DNA of 54,527 bases from Chitinophagaceae bacterium (GTDB lineage: Bacteria > Bacteroidota > Bacteroidia > Chitinophagales > Chitinophagaceae), in NCBI GenBank assembly GCA_026415715.1, contig JAOAGO010000018.1:1-54527 (forward strand). Reading direction: 5' to 3'. Within the stretch, counting starts at the first letter, position 1. Every line of letters starts with the position of its first letter. Positions 1 through 8,290 of this stretch are shown here, in pieces. The notes under the pieces were generated by a model that did not search any database, was not told where the DNA came from, and saw only the letters and a list, made by a program, of their open reading frames with translations. The position numbers were made by a program, and so were the translations under genes.

Positions 1-130
1 GAGCTTTTGTTTCGGGCGCAGGGGACTTTTGATTTACCGTTTTGGGCGGCTGTTTTTGTGTTGGGTTTTGGGAAGTGGCCTGAATAGACAATAAGCAGAT
101 TGCAAACAAAATGAATAAGCGATTTGACAT
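1..130 (-). CDS. Exported protein, N-terminal fragment (runs off the window)
   Basis: The reverse strand reads from an ATG at 130 without a stop to the window edge, giving 43 complete codons. The first ~21 residues form a signal peptide: MSNR, a hydrophobic core LFILFAICLL, then SIQATSQ, a typical Bacteroidota cleavage context. A proline-, lysine- and glutamine-rich stretch follows (NPTQKQPPKTVNQKSPAPE), as in linkers behind signal peptides. The gene lies 132 bases downstream of another exported protein on the same strand, so the two may be co-transcribed. Function cannot be read from the fragment. Confidence 0.6.
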   Translation of the reverse strand, partial: MSNRLFILFAICLLSIQATSQNPTQKQPPKTVNQKSPAPETKA

Positions 131-262
131 AAGAAAGTTTTAAGCAAATTATTAATCTTTTTTTATACTATATTTTAAAAAATTAAACTCATCCCGGCAT
201 GAAAAAAAATTTAACTACAGAAGGCGTTGATACCCATTACGTATTCTCATACATTAATCACA

Positions 263-1543
263 TCAGCAAACCGGCGTCAGATAGACTTCGCTGAAAATCT
301 TGATCTTTTCAAAATGTTTTTTCTTTTTATCCATTGCCGGGTTGCCTTCTATAGCGTTCATTTTACTTTTAATGCTTTGCAACAGCGAAAGCCTTTGCTG
401 AAGACAATTTATCTTCTTTTCTTTTTTGGGGTCGGGATTTTCGTTGTTGGATTCGGTAACGGTGCACAATTCGTATTTGGTTTCTAAAATCATTTCTTCC
501 ACTGCATCTTCGGGATTGTCGTAATCCATGATGGCTTGCTGTGTTTGCGGATTATTGATTTGATTTCCGCTTTTTGCCTTTTGTAAAGCCTCATTTTTTT
601 TGCCGGCCACTTGTTTCTGAAATGTCAGAAGCTGGTTTTTAGCTGCCTGGCAAGCACTGTATCTTGCCGGTTCGTTCTGTTTTTGGTCCAGTTCCTGTTT
701 CTTTTTTTCAATTTCTTTTTCTTTGTTGAAAAAAGTTTCTTCGTCAAGTTTTTTAAATTTTGTCGGGTCAAAACAACGCTGCACGACCTGAATGTCTTCA
801 ATTTTTGCGTTATAGGCTCCTTCCTGTACTTCCATGATGATAAATAATCCTTTATCTGTATTCAGATAGCCAACGCCAAAGTTTCCCAAAAAGGCTTTGT
901 TGTTGATGTTTATTTCAGGCGGATAATCCTGTCCAAAAAGAAAATATACTGCCGGGTCGCCGTCTTTTTTATAAGCCCGGGCTTTGACTTTCCCGCCGCA
1001 GTAATCCCGACGCTCGGTTTTTCGGGTCAGTATGCCGGGTATCCGTGTTGATATGTTGTATTGGTATCTGTCGGTGTTTGAAGTTTTTACATAATATTCC
1101 AGCTGATTGACTTTTTTTGTTGCAAAATAATGATACATCACACCGGCTAAACCAATTAAATTAAAATTAAAACGACTGTTTTCAATATTCAGTTCGCAGT
1201 CGGCTGTTCTTGTATTTGGTAAAGGATTATATCCTATGAAACCGTCTTTCGTATTCAGCATTAAACAAAATAACGAGCCTGCTCTTTCCGCCGCCATTTT
1301 TACTACAAATGTTTTATCAAAACATAACATTTCGGCATTTGGCGCAACCGGCTTGGGCTCGGATTTGCCTTGTATCACATCGGCGTTGTACACGCTGTTA
1401 AGATACGCTGCATACGGCCCGGTAAAGAATGTAATGGAATCTGTCCGTGAAGGCCTTCTCGGCTCGGCGGGGCGTTGAGCCGATGTGGTAAATACCCATA
1501 AGGCAAAGGATAATAAGAAGAACAGAAGACTTACCGATTTCAT
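263..1543 (-). CDS. Exported protein of unknown function with a charged C-terminal helical region
   Basis: 426 aa. Residues 1-22 form a signal peptide (MKSVSLLFFLLSFALWVFTT, then SAQ), so the protein is exported to the periplasm or outer membrane. The middle (about 30-265) looks like a globular beta-rich domain with scattered cysteines. About 270-345 is strongly charged, with runs such as KEKEIEKKKQELDQKQNE, and probably forms a helical or coiled-coil segment. The C-terminal part has more lysine-rich helices and ends in a Cys. I recognise no family. The start is supported by the signal peptide immediately at the ATG. The next gene downstream on the same strand also encodes an exported protein. 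Confidence 0.7.
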   Translation of the reverse strand: MKSVSLLFFLLSFALWVFTTSAQRPAEPRRPSRTDSITFFTGPYAAYLNSVYNADVIQGKSEPKPVAPNAEMLCFDKTFVVKMAAERAGSLFCLMLNTKDGFIGYNPLPNTRTADCELNIENSRFNFNLIGLAGVMYHYFATKKVNQLEYYVKTSNTDRYQYNISTRIPGILTRKTERRDYCGGKVKARAYKKDGDPAVYFLFGQDYPPEININNKAFLGNFGVGYLNTDKGLFIIMEVQEGAYNAKIEDIQVVQRCFDPTKFKKLDEETFFNKEKEIEKKKQELDQKQNEPARYSACQAAKNQLLTFQKQVAGKKNEALQKAKSGNQINNPQTQQAIMDYDNPEDAVEEMILETKYELCTVTESNNENPDPKKEKKINCLQQRLSLLQSIKSKMNAIEGNPAMDKKKKHFEKIKIFSEVYLTPVC

Positions 1544-1907
1544 GATAAGGCAATATTATTTATGATGGTTAATAAGAAATTTTAAATATTGTATCATGCT
1601 TCATGGGAACAGGAAATGAAATCTCTTTTAAATGAACAGGTATAATAGAATTGAATTAAATTTCATCTGAAGCAAAACCAACTTTTAGCGATGCGAAATG
1701 ATTTATACTTTCTTCCCCTTTTTTATGCATCCTAAATTACAAAAATATTCCGGACTTCATTTTTTACTTTATTAAATTTTGCATAAAGTCAATTAAAATT
1801 TTGTTCATCTTTTTTGCTTTCAAACACTTTTTGCACATAAGAAAGGTTTTCAAAAAGTATTGTTACACGGCATTTCATTAGTTTATATATCATGAGTGTT
1901 TTTTATA
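1544..1907. other. Gene-free AT-rich stretch
   Basis: 364 bases between the exported-protein gene and the lipid kinase gene, both on the minus strand. It is AT-rich with poly-A/T runs. No open frame with coding character, no RNA gene and no convincing hairpin with a U-tract was seen. It presumably carries the promoter of the 1543-263 gene, but I find no clear TAnnTTTG box. Confidence 0.5.
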
Positions 1908-2837
1908 TCAGGGTTGGATAAGTAAAAAGCATTTCGGGATGATTTTTATTTCCGTGCTGAGAGGAGTTTCTGCGGGGTCGCCGTCAATATGAAAAGCGGC
2001 CCCGGCGAGATTTCTGATAAATAAAGAATCGCTTTGAATATAAAGAATATTGTTTTTAAACGCAGCCTGTTCAGACAGCGATACCGGCCGGTTGAACTTA
2101 AGTACCTGCCGAAAGACATGATATATTCCCTTTAATTTAGGCATTTGTTTACATAAAATCACATCCAGCAGTCCGTCATCCAGCCGGGCAAAGGGCGCTA
2201 TGGTAAAATGGTTGCCGTATTGATTGCTGTTGGCAATACTGAGAAAAAATGCTTTTGCTGAAATTACCGCTTGATTTACCGAAATTTCAAATGGATAGGC
2301 GGGTGCACTACGGTATTTGCTGACTACCATTTTTGCATATGTTAAAAATCCTCTTTTGGAGCTTTTGGAAAACGCATGAGCTATTTCGGCATCAAAACCA
2401 AATCCGCAAAGCATGCAGGCAAAACGGGTTTCTGTTTTTTTATCGTAGAAGTTTAATATAGAAATTCCATCAACCGGTCTGGCTTTTGCCTTCAATATAA
2501 CGTCCATCGCTTTTGCCCGATTTGCGGAAATACCTGCGGCGTAAGCCAGGCCGTTACCCGACCCCACAGGCAATATGCCAAATCTGACATTATGATTTCG
2601 GAGATGAGCGACAACCTGATTTACGGTTCCATCGCCACCGGCTACTACAACATCGGTAAAATGTTCGTCCTGAATAACAGAATGTAATGCGCTGTAATCG
2701 CCGTCTTCACGGGATGTCATCATTTCAAAAGGTATGGCTTCTGCTTTGGTTTTTTGGATGATGAGTTGACGAAGAATGGTTGAAGATGCTTTTCCCGTTC
2801 CGGCAGCGGGGTTTATGATATACAGAATTTTTCGCAT
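1908..2837 (-). CDS. Diacylglycerol/lipid kinase family protein (YegS/DgkB type)
   Basis: 309 aa, the usual size for bacterial DAGK_cat-domain lipid kinases, which phosphorylate diacylglycerol or related lipids using ATP at the cytoplasmic membrane face. Diagnostic motifs are the N-terminal strand ILYIINPAAGTGKA (4-17), the nucleotide-binding GGDGT (67-71) followed by VNQV, and the glycine-rich LPVGSGNGLA (89-98). The C-terminal half is the beta-sandwich domain, with FHIDGDPAE near the end as in YegS. There is no signal peptide. It is separated by only 3 bases from the small exported protein gene upstream, so the two are probably one transcript. The lipid substrate cannot be determined from sequence. 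Confidence 0.88.
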   Translation of the reverse strand: MRKILYIINPAAGTGKASSTILRQLIIQKTKAEAIPFEMMTSREDGDYSALHSVIQDEHFTDVVVAGGDGTVNQVVAHLRNHNVRFGILPVGSGNGLAYAAGISANRAKAMDVILKAKARPVDGISILNFYDKKTETRFACMLCGFGFDAEIAHAFSKSSKRGFLTYAKMVVSKYRSAPAYPFEISVNQAVISAKAFFLSIANSNQYGNHFTIAPFARLDDGLLDVILCKQMPKLKGIYHVFRQVLKFNRPVSLSEQAAFKNNILYIQSDSLFIRNLAGAAFHIDGDPAETPLSTEIKIIPKCFLLIQP

Positions 2838-2840
2838 GAA

Positions 2841-3257
2841 TTATTCAAAAATCAACGTGGCCAGTTGAATTTGCCTGTCGGGCATCATCATTAAAGGGTT
2901 AGGAGGCGATATACGAAGATTGATTCTTATCTGTGACTTTTTTAATTTGGCCAGTTTTCTTATCTCTTTATTAGAAAAGGAGGCTTTCAGGCCGCTTCGT
3001 TCCATAAGCACCTGGCCATTTTCGTTGGTTAATTCAATGGAATACTTTCTTTCTTCCGGCGAAGAAACCACGCAGATCACCTCAAGCTGTTCGTTTTTTT
3101 GCAGTTCAGAGCGTTTTATCCTTATTTTATTTTCCAGTTCATTTTCAACGGAAGCCGTAAGCAAAATTTTTTTATTGTGCAAAATGGTCCATTTGGTCTG
3201 CGTATGCGCCAACTGAAGAGTACATAACATTAAGGCAACAGTAAAAAAATGTTTCAT
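2841..3257 (-). CDS. Small exported protein of unknown function
   Basis: 138 aa. The open frame extends further upstream into the fabH-like gene, but the ATG at 3257 is preferred because it begins a signal peptide (MKHFFTVALMLCTLQLAHTQ). The longer reading would put 35 polar residues ahead of it. The mature part has the feel of a single beta-sandwich domain (KILLTASVENELENKIRIKR, then KKSQIRINLRISPPN). The C-terminus is PDRQIQLATLIFE. It follows the condensing-enzyme gene by 43 bases and precedes the lipid kinase by 3 bases. A role with these two lipid genes is possible, but no family is recognised. Confidence 0.65.
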   Translation of the reverse strand: MKHFFTVALMLCTLQLAHTQTKWTILHNKKILLTASVENELENKIRIKRSELQKNEQLEVICVVSSPEERKYSIELTNENGQVLMERSGLKASFSNKEIRKLAKLKKSQIRINLRISPPNPLMMMPDRQIQLATLIFE

Positions 3258-3300
3258 GGCTTTTATTTCTGAAGATGAAATTTCTGAAAAATTTTCATAA

Positions 3301-4356
3301 TCACCAATGCAACAAAGCCGAAGCCCAGGTAAATCCGCTTCCGAAAGCAGCGAGGCAAACAAGGTCTTTTTCTTTCAGAATTCCTTTTTCATAAGCCTCA
3401 CATAAAGCAATGGGGACTGAGGCGGCGGTGGTATTTCCGTAATATTGAATGTTGTTAAACACCTGATCGTCGCGTAAGCCCAGTTTTTTCTGTACAAACT
3501 GGCTGATTCGCAGGTTGGCCTGGTGGGGAATCAGCAGTTTCAGATCGGCAGGCTGATATCCGTTAGCATGGAGAGCTTCCAGAATCACTTCCGGAAATTT
3601 TTCTACGGCGATTTTAAAAACTGCCGGCCCGTCCATGTAGGGAAAAATCTGTGCCTTATCAATCATTTCATGGCTGATGAACATTTCTCCTATTTCAGCT
3701 TCGTTGAAGTTGGCCAAAGTGCGGTCTTTTACCCAATAATTGGCATGTGTTCCCGGGTTATACATCGCCAAAATTTCGGCTTCGGTTCCATCGCTGTGCA
3801 AATGGGTTGAAAGAATGCCCCGTCCTTCTTCTTCTTCGGCGGGTTGCAATACGACGGCGCCAGCACCGTCGCCGAAGATTACCGATACGTTTCGGCCGCG
3901 GGTGCTGAAGTCCAGAGCAAAGGAGTGTTTTTCGGAGCCCACCACTAACACATTTTTATACATTCCGGTTTTGATATACTGATCGGCCACACTGAGAGCA
4001 TACACAAAACCGCTGCACTGATTGCGCACATCCAAAGCGCCAATCGTTTTCATGCCCAAAGCTCTTTGAAGCAACACGCCGCATCCCGGAAAATAATAGT
4101 CAGGGCTCAGGGTAGCAAACACAATAAAATCTATATCTGAGGGGATTAGTCCGGCTCTTTCAATGGCTATTTTGGATGCTTCGGCTGCCATTGTAGTGGT
4201 TGTTTCTTTTGTGCGGTGCGCATACCTACGCTCTTTAATACCTGTTCGTTCCTGAATCCACTCGTCGCTGGTGTCCATGTATTTTGTCAATTCATGATTA
4301 CTTACAACTTTTTCAGGAACATACATGCCGATTCCGGCAATTTTACTTCTTATCAT
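3301..4356 (-). CDS. 3-oxoacyl-ACP synthase III family protein (FabH-like)
   Basis: 351 aa thiolase-fold condensing enzyme. It opens with SKIAGIGMYVPEKVVSNHEL and has the FabH landmark DTSDEWIQERTGIKERR (28-44). The full catalytic triad is visible: Cys114 (NQCSG), His278 (IPHQAN) and Asn308 (YYGNTT). FabH condenses an acyl-CoA primer with malonyl-ACP to start fatty-acid synthesis. Homologues also make head-to-head olefins or secondary metabolites, and at 351 aa this one is longer than E. coli FabH (317 aa), with an insertion around 195-235. It sits alone rather than in a rpmF-plsX-fabH cluster, so it may be a second paralogue. A 26-base palindrome lies 43 bases upstream. Confidence 0.88.
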   Translation of the reverse strand: MIRSKIAGIGMYVPEKVVSNHELTKYMDTSDEWIQERTGIKERRYAHRTKETTTTMAAEASKIAIERAGLIPSDIDFIVFATLSPDYYFPGCGVLLQRALGMKTIGALDVRNQCSGFVYALSVADQYIKTGMYKNVLVVGSEKHSFALDFSTRGRNVSVIFGDGAGAVVLQPAEEEEGRGILSTHLHSDGTEAEILAMYNPGTHANYWVKDRTLANFNEAEIGEMFISHEMIDKAQIFPYMDGPAVFKIAVEKFPEVILEALHANGYQPADLKLLIPHQANLRISQFVQKKLGLRDDQVFNNIQYYGNTTAASVPIALCEAYEKGILKEKDLVCLAAFGSGFTWASALLHW

Positions 4357-4398
4357 GGCAACAATTTAACGCGGAAAGTTAGGAAATTGAATACAAAT

Positions 4399-4424
4399 GA
4401 AACGATTTCATATGAAACCGTTTC
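4399..4424. promoter_or_regulatory. 26-base near-perfect palindrome, candidate operator
   Basis: The site reads GAAACGATTTC-ATAT-GAAACCGTTTC split into its halves. The outer six bases and the central TTTCATATGAAA are perfectly symmetrical; only one base pair of the dyad (positions 7 and 20) breaks it. It lies in the divergent gap between the fabH-like gene (minus strand, start 4356) and the glycosyltransferase (plus strand, start 4517). Each half resembles a short LacI-family type half operator, but no regulator gene is adjacent. A binding function is inferred from symmetry and position only. Confidence 0.45.
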
Positions 4425-4516
4425 GGCACGTAACTAAATTTTTCTTTGTTTTGTATTGCAAATCCTTTTTACAAAAAAACCTATACTACAGTTTGTTTGC
4501 AGTTTAATTTTACAAA

Positions 4517-5290
4517 GTGAACGCTGATTTCGTTAATATCAATCATGTATTAAAGCAAAATTTTGACAAAATTTTTGTTGTAACCGTATCTTCTTTTACC
4601 GAGCGGCAGGAAAAAATGAAACAAAAACTTCAGGGCATTGATTTTGAATTTTTTTTCGGCGTGCATAAAGATGAGATCACCGATGATTTTATGGCTCATG
4701 AATATGTGTACGACAAAAAAAATACTTTATCGCCGGGGCATTATTTTAAGCCCATGACAAAAAGCGAAATGGCCTGTGCCCTTTCGCACCGCCGGTTGTA
4801 TGAGCATATCATTGAGCAAGGCATCCAAAAATCACTGATTCTGGAAGATGATGCGATACCCGCGCCGGAAAACCTGCAGCTTTTAAATGAGTACATGAAG
4901 CATTTACCGAACGACTGGGAATTTTTATATTTCGGATACTGGAAATATGAAAAAAGAAGCTTCAGCTATATTACAAAAAACCTGTTTTACCGTTTTCTTT
5001 CTCTTGCCGGGTTAAGCAAAATGCACTACGAAAAAGTAAAAAATATGTTGCCCCGTCCATATAATGCTTATTGGCAAAAATCCGGACTTCACGATTATTC
5101 GCATGCTTATGCGCTGACTTATTCCGGGGCCTGTAAGCTTAAAGAACTTCAAACTCCCTTGAAATTCAGGTCAGACAATGCTTTCAGCGCTTTAATTTTG
5201 GAAAACAGGCTACGAGCATTTACCCCCGGAAAAATATTTTTTTATCAGGATGTGCATTTAGATAAACAAGCGGCCTCAACCATTCGGTAA
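4517..5290 (+). CDS. Glycosyltransferase family 25 protein
   Basis: 257 aa. The fold matches GT25 enzymes of LPS/LOS assembly, which transfer sugars (often galactose) in the cytoplasm. Landmarks are the N-terminal IFVVTVSSFTERQEKM (19-34), the conserved TKSEMACALSHRRLYEHII (81-99) and the metal-binding acidic cluster LILEDDA (107-113; Glu110, Asp111, Asp112). Later SHAYALTYSGACKL resembles the family's helix before the C-terminal acceptor part. The frame opens with GTG at 4517 and no ATG gives a complete N-terminus, so GTG is taken as the start. It is a single-gene unit; no other glycan genes are nearby. Confidence 0.82.
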   Translation: MNADFVNINHVLKQNFDKIFVVTVSSFTERQEKMKQKLQGIDFEFFFGVHKDEITDDFMAHEYVYDKKNTLSPGHYFKPMTKSEMACALSHRRLYEHIIEQGIQKSLILEDDAIPAPENLQLLNEYMKHLPNDWEFLYFGYWKYEKRSFSYITKNLFYRFLSLAGLSKMHYEKVKNMLPRPYNAYWQKSGLHDYSHAYALTYSGACKLKELQTPLKFRSDNAFSALILENRLRAFTPGKIFFYQDVHLDKQAASTIR

Positions 5291-5319
5291 TCCGAACTGT
5301 TTAATAAATTGTAAATTAG

Positions 5320-5327
5320 TAATTTTG
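5320..5327 (+). promoter_or_regulatory. Candidate -7 box for the small CxxC membrane protein
   Basis: TAATTTTG fits the Bacteroidota TAnnTTTG -7 consensus and ends 16 bases before the ATG at 5344. No good TTG is placed at the -33 position, so support is moderate to weak. Confidence 0.35.
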
Positions 5328-5343
5328 TATATCGTTTAAAAAA

Positions 5344-5559
5344 ATGATAAAGAAAATCATCATATCGGTTATAATATTTTTTTATTCAGGAATATTTTCC
5401 GCCAGTCCGCAATGCTCTATTTGTACAAAAACGACGCAGCAACTCGGTGAAAAACCGGCCAAAGGAATTAACGCAGCGATTCTTTATCTGGCGCTGACAC
5501 CTTTTATTGTGGGCGCCTATATCGGATATCGCTGGTGGCGAAATCAAAAAAAATATTAA
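5344..5559 (+). CDS. Small CxxC-containing exported/membrane protein
   Basis: 71 aa. An N-terminal signal peptide (MIKKIIISVIIFFYSGIFSA) is followed by a short loop with a CxxC motif (CSICTKTTQQLG, about 24-35). A second hydrophobic helix (AAILYLALTPFIVGAYIGY) ends in a positive tail WWRNQKKY. The topology implied is a short outside loop carrying the CxxC, with the C-terminus inside. Similar tiny proteins are seen in Bacteroidota genomes, but I know no assigned function. The cysteine pair could bind a metal or take part in thiol exchange. It has its own TAnnTTTG box. Confidence 0.65.
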   Translation: MIKKIIISVIIFFYSGIFSASPQCSICTKTTQQLGEKPAKGINAAILYLALTPFIVGAYIGYRWWRNQKKY

Positions 5560-5764
5560 TTAATTAGTTTTTAAGAGTTGGCGATAGACTCAAAAATAAA
5601 TTCGTTTAAGAGTTTTGCTTTTTTCCGTTTTATTTAAAATTACATTTATGAGTTGAATTCAGCTTTTTTTAATTTTTACAATGATTTACTATCAAAAAAA
5701 TCAATTTAAAGATTAAAAAACCAAATGCAATTCAATAAATGTTTTTTTAGTTCGTGTATTTGAA

Positions 5765-6361
5765 TTATATGTTTTTCAAACAAAAAGCTTTCAGCTTTTG
5801 AATTGCTCGATGCAAACTTCTATTGTTTTCTGATGCCGCTTCCGGGGACCATTTATTAATAATAAAATCTGAAAGAATAGAATTATATCCTGGCCCTTGC
5901 TTACCCGAGCCAAAAGGTATAATATCTTTTACTTTCTTTCTTTTACTCTTTTTGGCCAACTTAATAATAAATTGTTTTGGATCATCAATTTCATCAGTAG
6001 GATTTTTTATTTCTTTGGGATTAATTCCAAAAAAATTGGAAAATGATATAGTATCAGCCAATAACCATGCTTCCACTTCTTTCACTGCTATCTGAAATAA
6101 ACAATTCTCATAAAAATTAAATCGAATCCATTCTGAAATTAATTGTTTAGGACATTTATATGTGTCAAGATCGGCTATAATTATATGGGGTACAAATTGT
6201 GAAGCATCATTAAAAGATTTTATTTTTTTTCTAATATAGTCAATCCCTTTTAAACCCAAAGGAAATTCAGGGATAAGATCATTTCGATATACTTTAATTA
6301 GTTTGTTTAAAGCTTCTGATTGAAGCCAATCTTCTACAACTGTTTTTATAAATGAAGGCAT
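5765..6361 (-). CDS. TOPRIM-like protein (DUF4276-like), partner of the upstream ATPase
   Basis: 198 aa. Three motifs suggest a TOPRIM-type metal-dependent nuclease fold: an N-terminal VVEDWLQSEAL with Glu10, resembling the TOPRIM [IV]VEGxxE pattern; IIIADLDTY with the DxD pair Asp64/Asp66; and the conserved VKEVEAWLLAD (93-103), typical of DUF4276 proteins. The C-terminal part carries GPGYNSILSDFI and a helical end. The ATG follows the ATPase stop by two bases, so the genes are translationally coupled. ATPase plus TOPRIM pairs are known as phage-defence modules, where the ATPase senses and the TOPRIM subunit cleaves nucleic acid; that role is inferred here. Both genes are visibly AT-richer than their neighbours. 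Confidence 0.65.
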   Translation of the reverse strand: MPSFIKTVVEDWLQSEALNKLIKVYRNDLIPEFPLGLKGIDYIRKKIKSFNDASQFVPHIIIADLDTYKCPKQLISEWIRFNFYENCLFQIAVKEVEAWLLADTISFSNFFGINPKEIKNPTDEIDDPKQFIIKLAKKSKRKKVKDIIPFGSGKQGPGYNSILSDFIINKWSPEAASENNRSLHRAIQKLKAFCLKNI

Positions 6362-6363
6362 GA

Positions 6364-7527
6364 TTAATCGAATAGGCTTAACTGTGCAGCATTTTTCGGG
6401 GCCGTTTTGCTAAAGATAAAATCACCAAGAGGTACATCAGATTGCATATATGTGCGTATTTCATTAAATTTTATGGATTCGGATATTTTACTACCTTCTT
6501 TCCCATCAACTGTTATTAATAATACCTCTTCCGGAGCAATTCCTTTATTGTTTAAAATTTCATGGCTGTGTGTAGTCAAAATCACTTGTCTTTTTGAATA
6601 TTTCTTTTTTTGAAGTTTGTAAATAATATCCGGTAGTTGCATAACAATGGCAGAATGAAGGGACAACTCGGGCTCTTCAAGGAGTATGGGCTTGGAGCCA
6701 TCTTGTAGCGCCCATAAAAGTCCAATTAAACGAAGTGTTCCGTCAGAAAAATGTTTTTCCTGATGTTTAACACCTTGAGGGCGCCACTGGCTAAAAGTAG
6801 CTTCAAAATGCGGCACACCAAGTTCATCAGTTGTAAATATTAGTTCTTTTAAATTGGGAAGCGCTATATGAAGCGCTTTTTCAATTTTCGTTAAATAGGC
6901 TTTAGCTGTTTTTTTATTCATCAGTCTAACCCTTTCTAAGAAGTCTCTACCATAATAATCTTCTCCTTTTGAAGTTTTTAGAAAAGATTTCGGGTCTCTG
7001 ACAAGCTGTGGTATGAGATGTAGATAAGAAATTTCGCCTAAAAAATCAACAAATTCTCTAAAAGACTCATTAATGCTGGCTTGTTCTAAAAAGGTAAATT
7101 CTAGTTGATAATCACTTTCTTTATTGTCGTAGGGTCTTTTAATATAAATTTTGCCGTTTTTTAAATTTTTTAAAAATTCTCTTTTTACGATTGCTCTTAA
7201 TTCAGAAATGCCTCCGCCGGTTTGGTTAAATGTTAAGTCATATTCCCAGGCAGGCGTATCAGTCGCATCATTCACAATAATAGAAATAGAAATATCAGAA
7301 TTTTTTCTAGCTGCCACACAGCGAATTTTAGAAATGCCGTCGCGAATCTGAACAGCCTCTTGTAAACCACCTCCTTGCTTTACGATATCTCTTAGAAATC
7401 GAATAGCGTCCAGAAAATTACTTTTTCCGGAAGCATTCGGCCCCACAATGAATACCCTATATTGAAGATTTACTTCGGCTTTGAGAAAATTTTTCCAATT
7501 AACTAATTTTATTTTGGAAATTCTCAT
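6364..7527 (-). CDS. AAA/ABC-type ATPase (AAA_21, RloA/OLD-like) of a putative defence pair
   Basis: 387 aa, SMC/ABC-like ATPase. It begins MRISKIKLVNWKNF as RecF/OLD-type ATPases do. The Walker A is GPNASGKS (29-36), the signature-like SDGTLR is at 261-266, the Walker B is ILLEEPELSLH (281-291) and the switch histidine lies in TTHSHE (318-323). A helical insertion separates the two ATPase halves. There is no nuclease domain in the same polypeptide; the TOPRIM-like partner is encoded 2 bases downstream. This split resembles the PARIS, AbiL and RloA/RloB arrangements. The AT-richness of the cassette against its neighbours suggests horizontal acquisition. It could also be a housekeeping repair ATPase, but the pairing argues for defence. 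Confidence 0.8.
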   Translation of the reverse strand: MRISKIKLVNWKNFLKAEVNLQYRVFIVGPNASGKSNFLDAIRFLRDIVKQGGGLQEAVQIRDGISKIRCVAARKNSDISISIIVNDATDTPAWEYDLTFNQTGGGISELRAIVKREFLKNLKNGKIYIKRPYDNKESDYQLEFTFLEQASINESFREFVDFLGEISYLHLIPQLVRDPKSFLKTSKGEDYYGRDFLERVRLMNKKTAKAYLTKIEKALHIALPNLKELIFTTDELGVPHFEATFSQWRPQGVKHQEKHFSDGTLRLIGLLWALQDGSKPILLEEPELSLHSAIVMQLPDIIYKLQKKKYSKRQVILTTHSHEILNNKGIAPEEVLLITVDGKEGSKISESIKFNEIRTYMQSDVPLGDFIFSKTAPKNAAQLSLFD

Positions 7528-7613
7528 TTGAAACGGTTGGCAGTAAAAATAAATGATGGTAAAATTAGAAAATAAAATCTATTCCGAACTTTTAATTAAA
7601 AAGTCTTTTACTC

Positions 7614-8264
7614 TTAACCGGGAATTCTGGAAATATACTTTTCTATCTGTTTGATTTGTTCTACAATTTGCGGCGTAGTGGGTTTGAGCGCTTTGGCTTT
7701 TTTGAAGAATTCTTTTCCGGCTCTGAATTCTCTTCGGTTGAGCATGATGTTACACATTTGCAGGTAAGCTACGGCCTGATTTTCTTTATCGGGCAGACCC
7801 TTTCGAATGGCGGCGCGGATATAATTTTCAGCCTGTTTCATGTCGTTTTTCTGCATGGCCAGCATACCCATCTGCAACATACTGGCCCCTTCGGCTTCTT
7901 TCATGGGCATACCTAAGTCCAATCCTTTTTTCATCAACTTCTCGGCCGTTTCAAAATCTTGCTTAGTCATGGCAATATTTCCTTTCAGCGTATAATAAAC
8001 GGAACGTATCGGCTTGTACAAAAGGTTAGGATATTTTATGGAATTCAAAATTTTTTCGGCTCCTTCAATATCGCCGTTCTCCAGGTATTCCTGAATAAGA
8101 CGCAAGGGCCCGAAAAAGAAATGCCCCAGCACCAGGATAAATCCAACAAAATACAATGGAAATGCCGGCCAGAATCCGGCAGCCATATTTACAAAAACTC
8201 CTCCAGCCATGAGGAATAATCCAATCCAAAGCCGATAACGGATAAGAAAATTATAAAATTTCAT
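7614..8264 (-). CDS. Membrane-anchored TPR protein
   Basis: 216 aa. Two transmembrane helices at about 12-28 and 33-52 anchor the protein. Tetratricopeptide-like helical repeats follow, for example NGDIEGAEKILNSIKYPN, QDFETAEKLMKKGLDLG, NDMKQAENYIRAAIRKG and REFRAGKEFFKKAKALKP. TPR domains act as protein-binding scaffolds; no partner can be named. The start ATG at 8264 precedes the first helix directly. The gene lies 26 bases downstream of tRNA-Arg on the same strand with no terminator visible between, so it may be read from the tRNA promoter. Confidence 0.75.
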   Translation of the reverse strand: MKFYNFLIRYRLWIGLFLMAGGVFVNMAAGFWPAFPLYFVGFILVLGHFFFGPLRLIQEYLENGDIEGAEKILNSIKYPNLLYKPIRSVYYTLKGNIAMTKQDFETAEKLMKKGLDLGMPMKEAEGASMLQMGMLAMQKNDMKQAENYIRAAIRKGLPDKENQAVAYLQMCNIMLNRREFRAGKEFFKKAKALKPTTPQIVEQIKQIEKYISRIPG

Positions 8265-8290
8265 TTCAGCAGTTCTTTACGGGTTTTTTG

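Noticed and set aside
5560-5764. TTTAAGAGTT direct repeats beside the ATPase-TOPRIM cassette as attachment sites
   Set aside because: The copies are short and lie on one side only; the far side has just a weak inverted TTAAGAGT, and no integrase is present.
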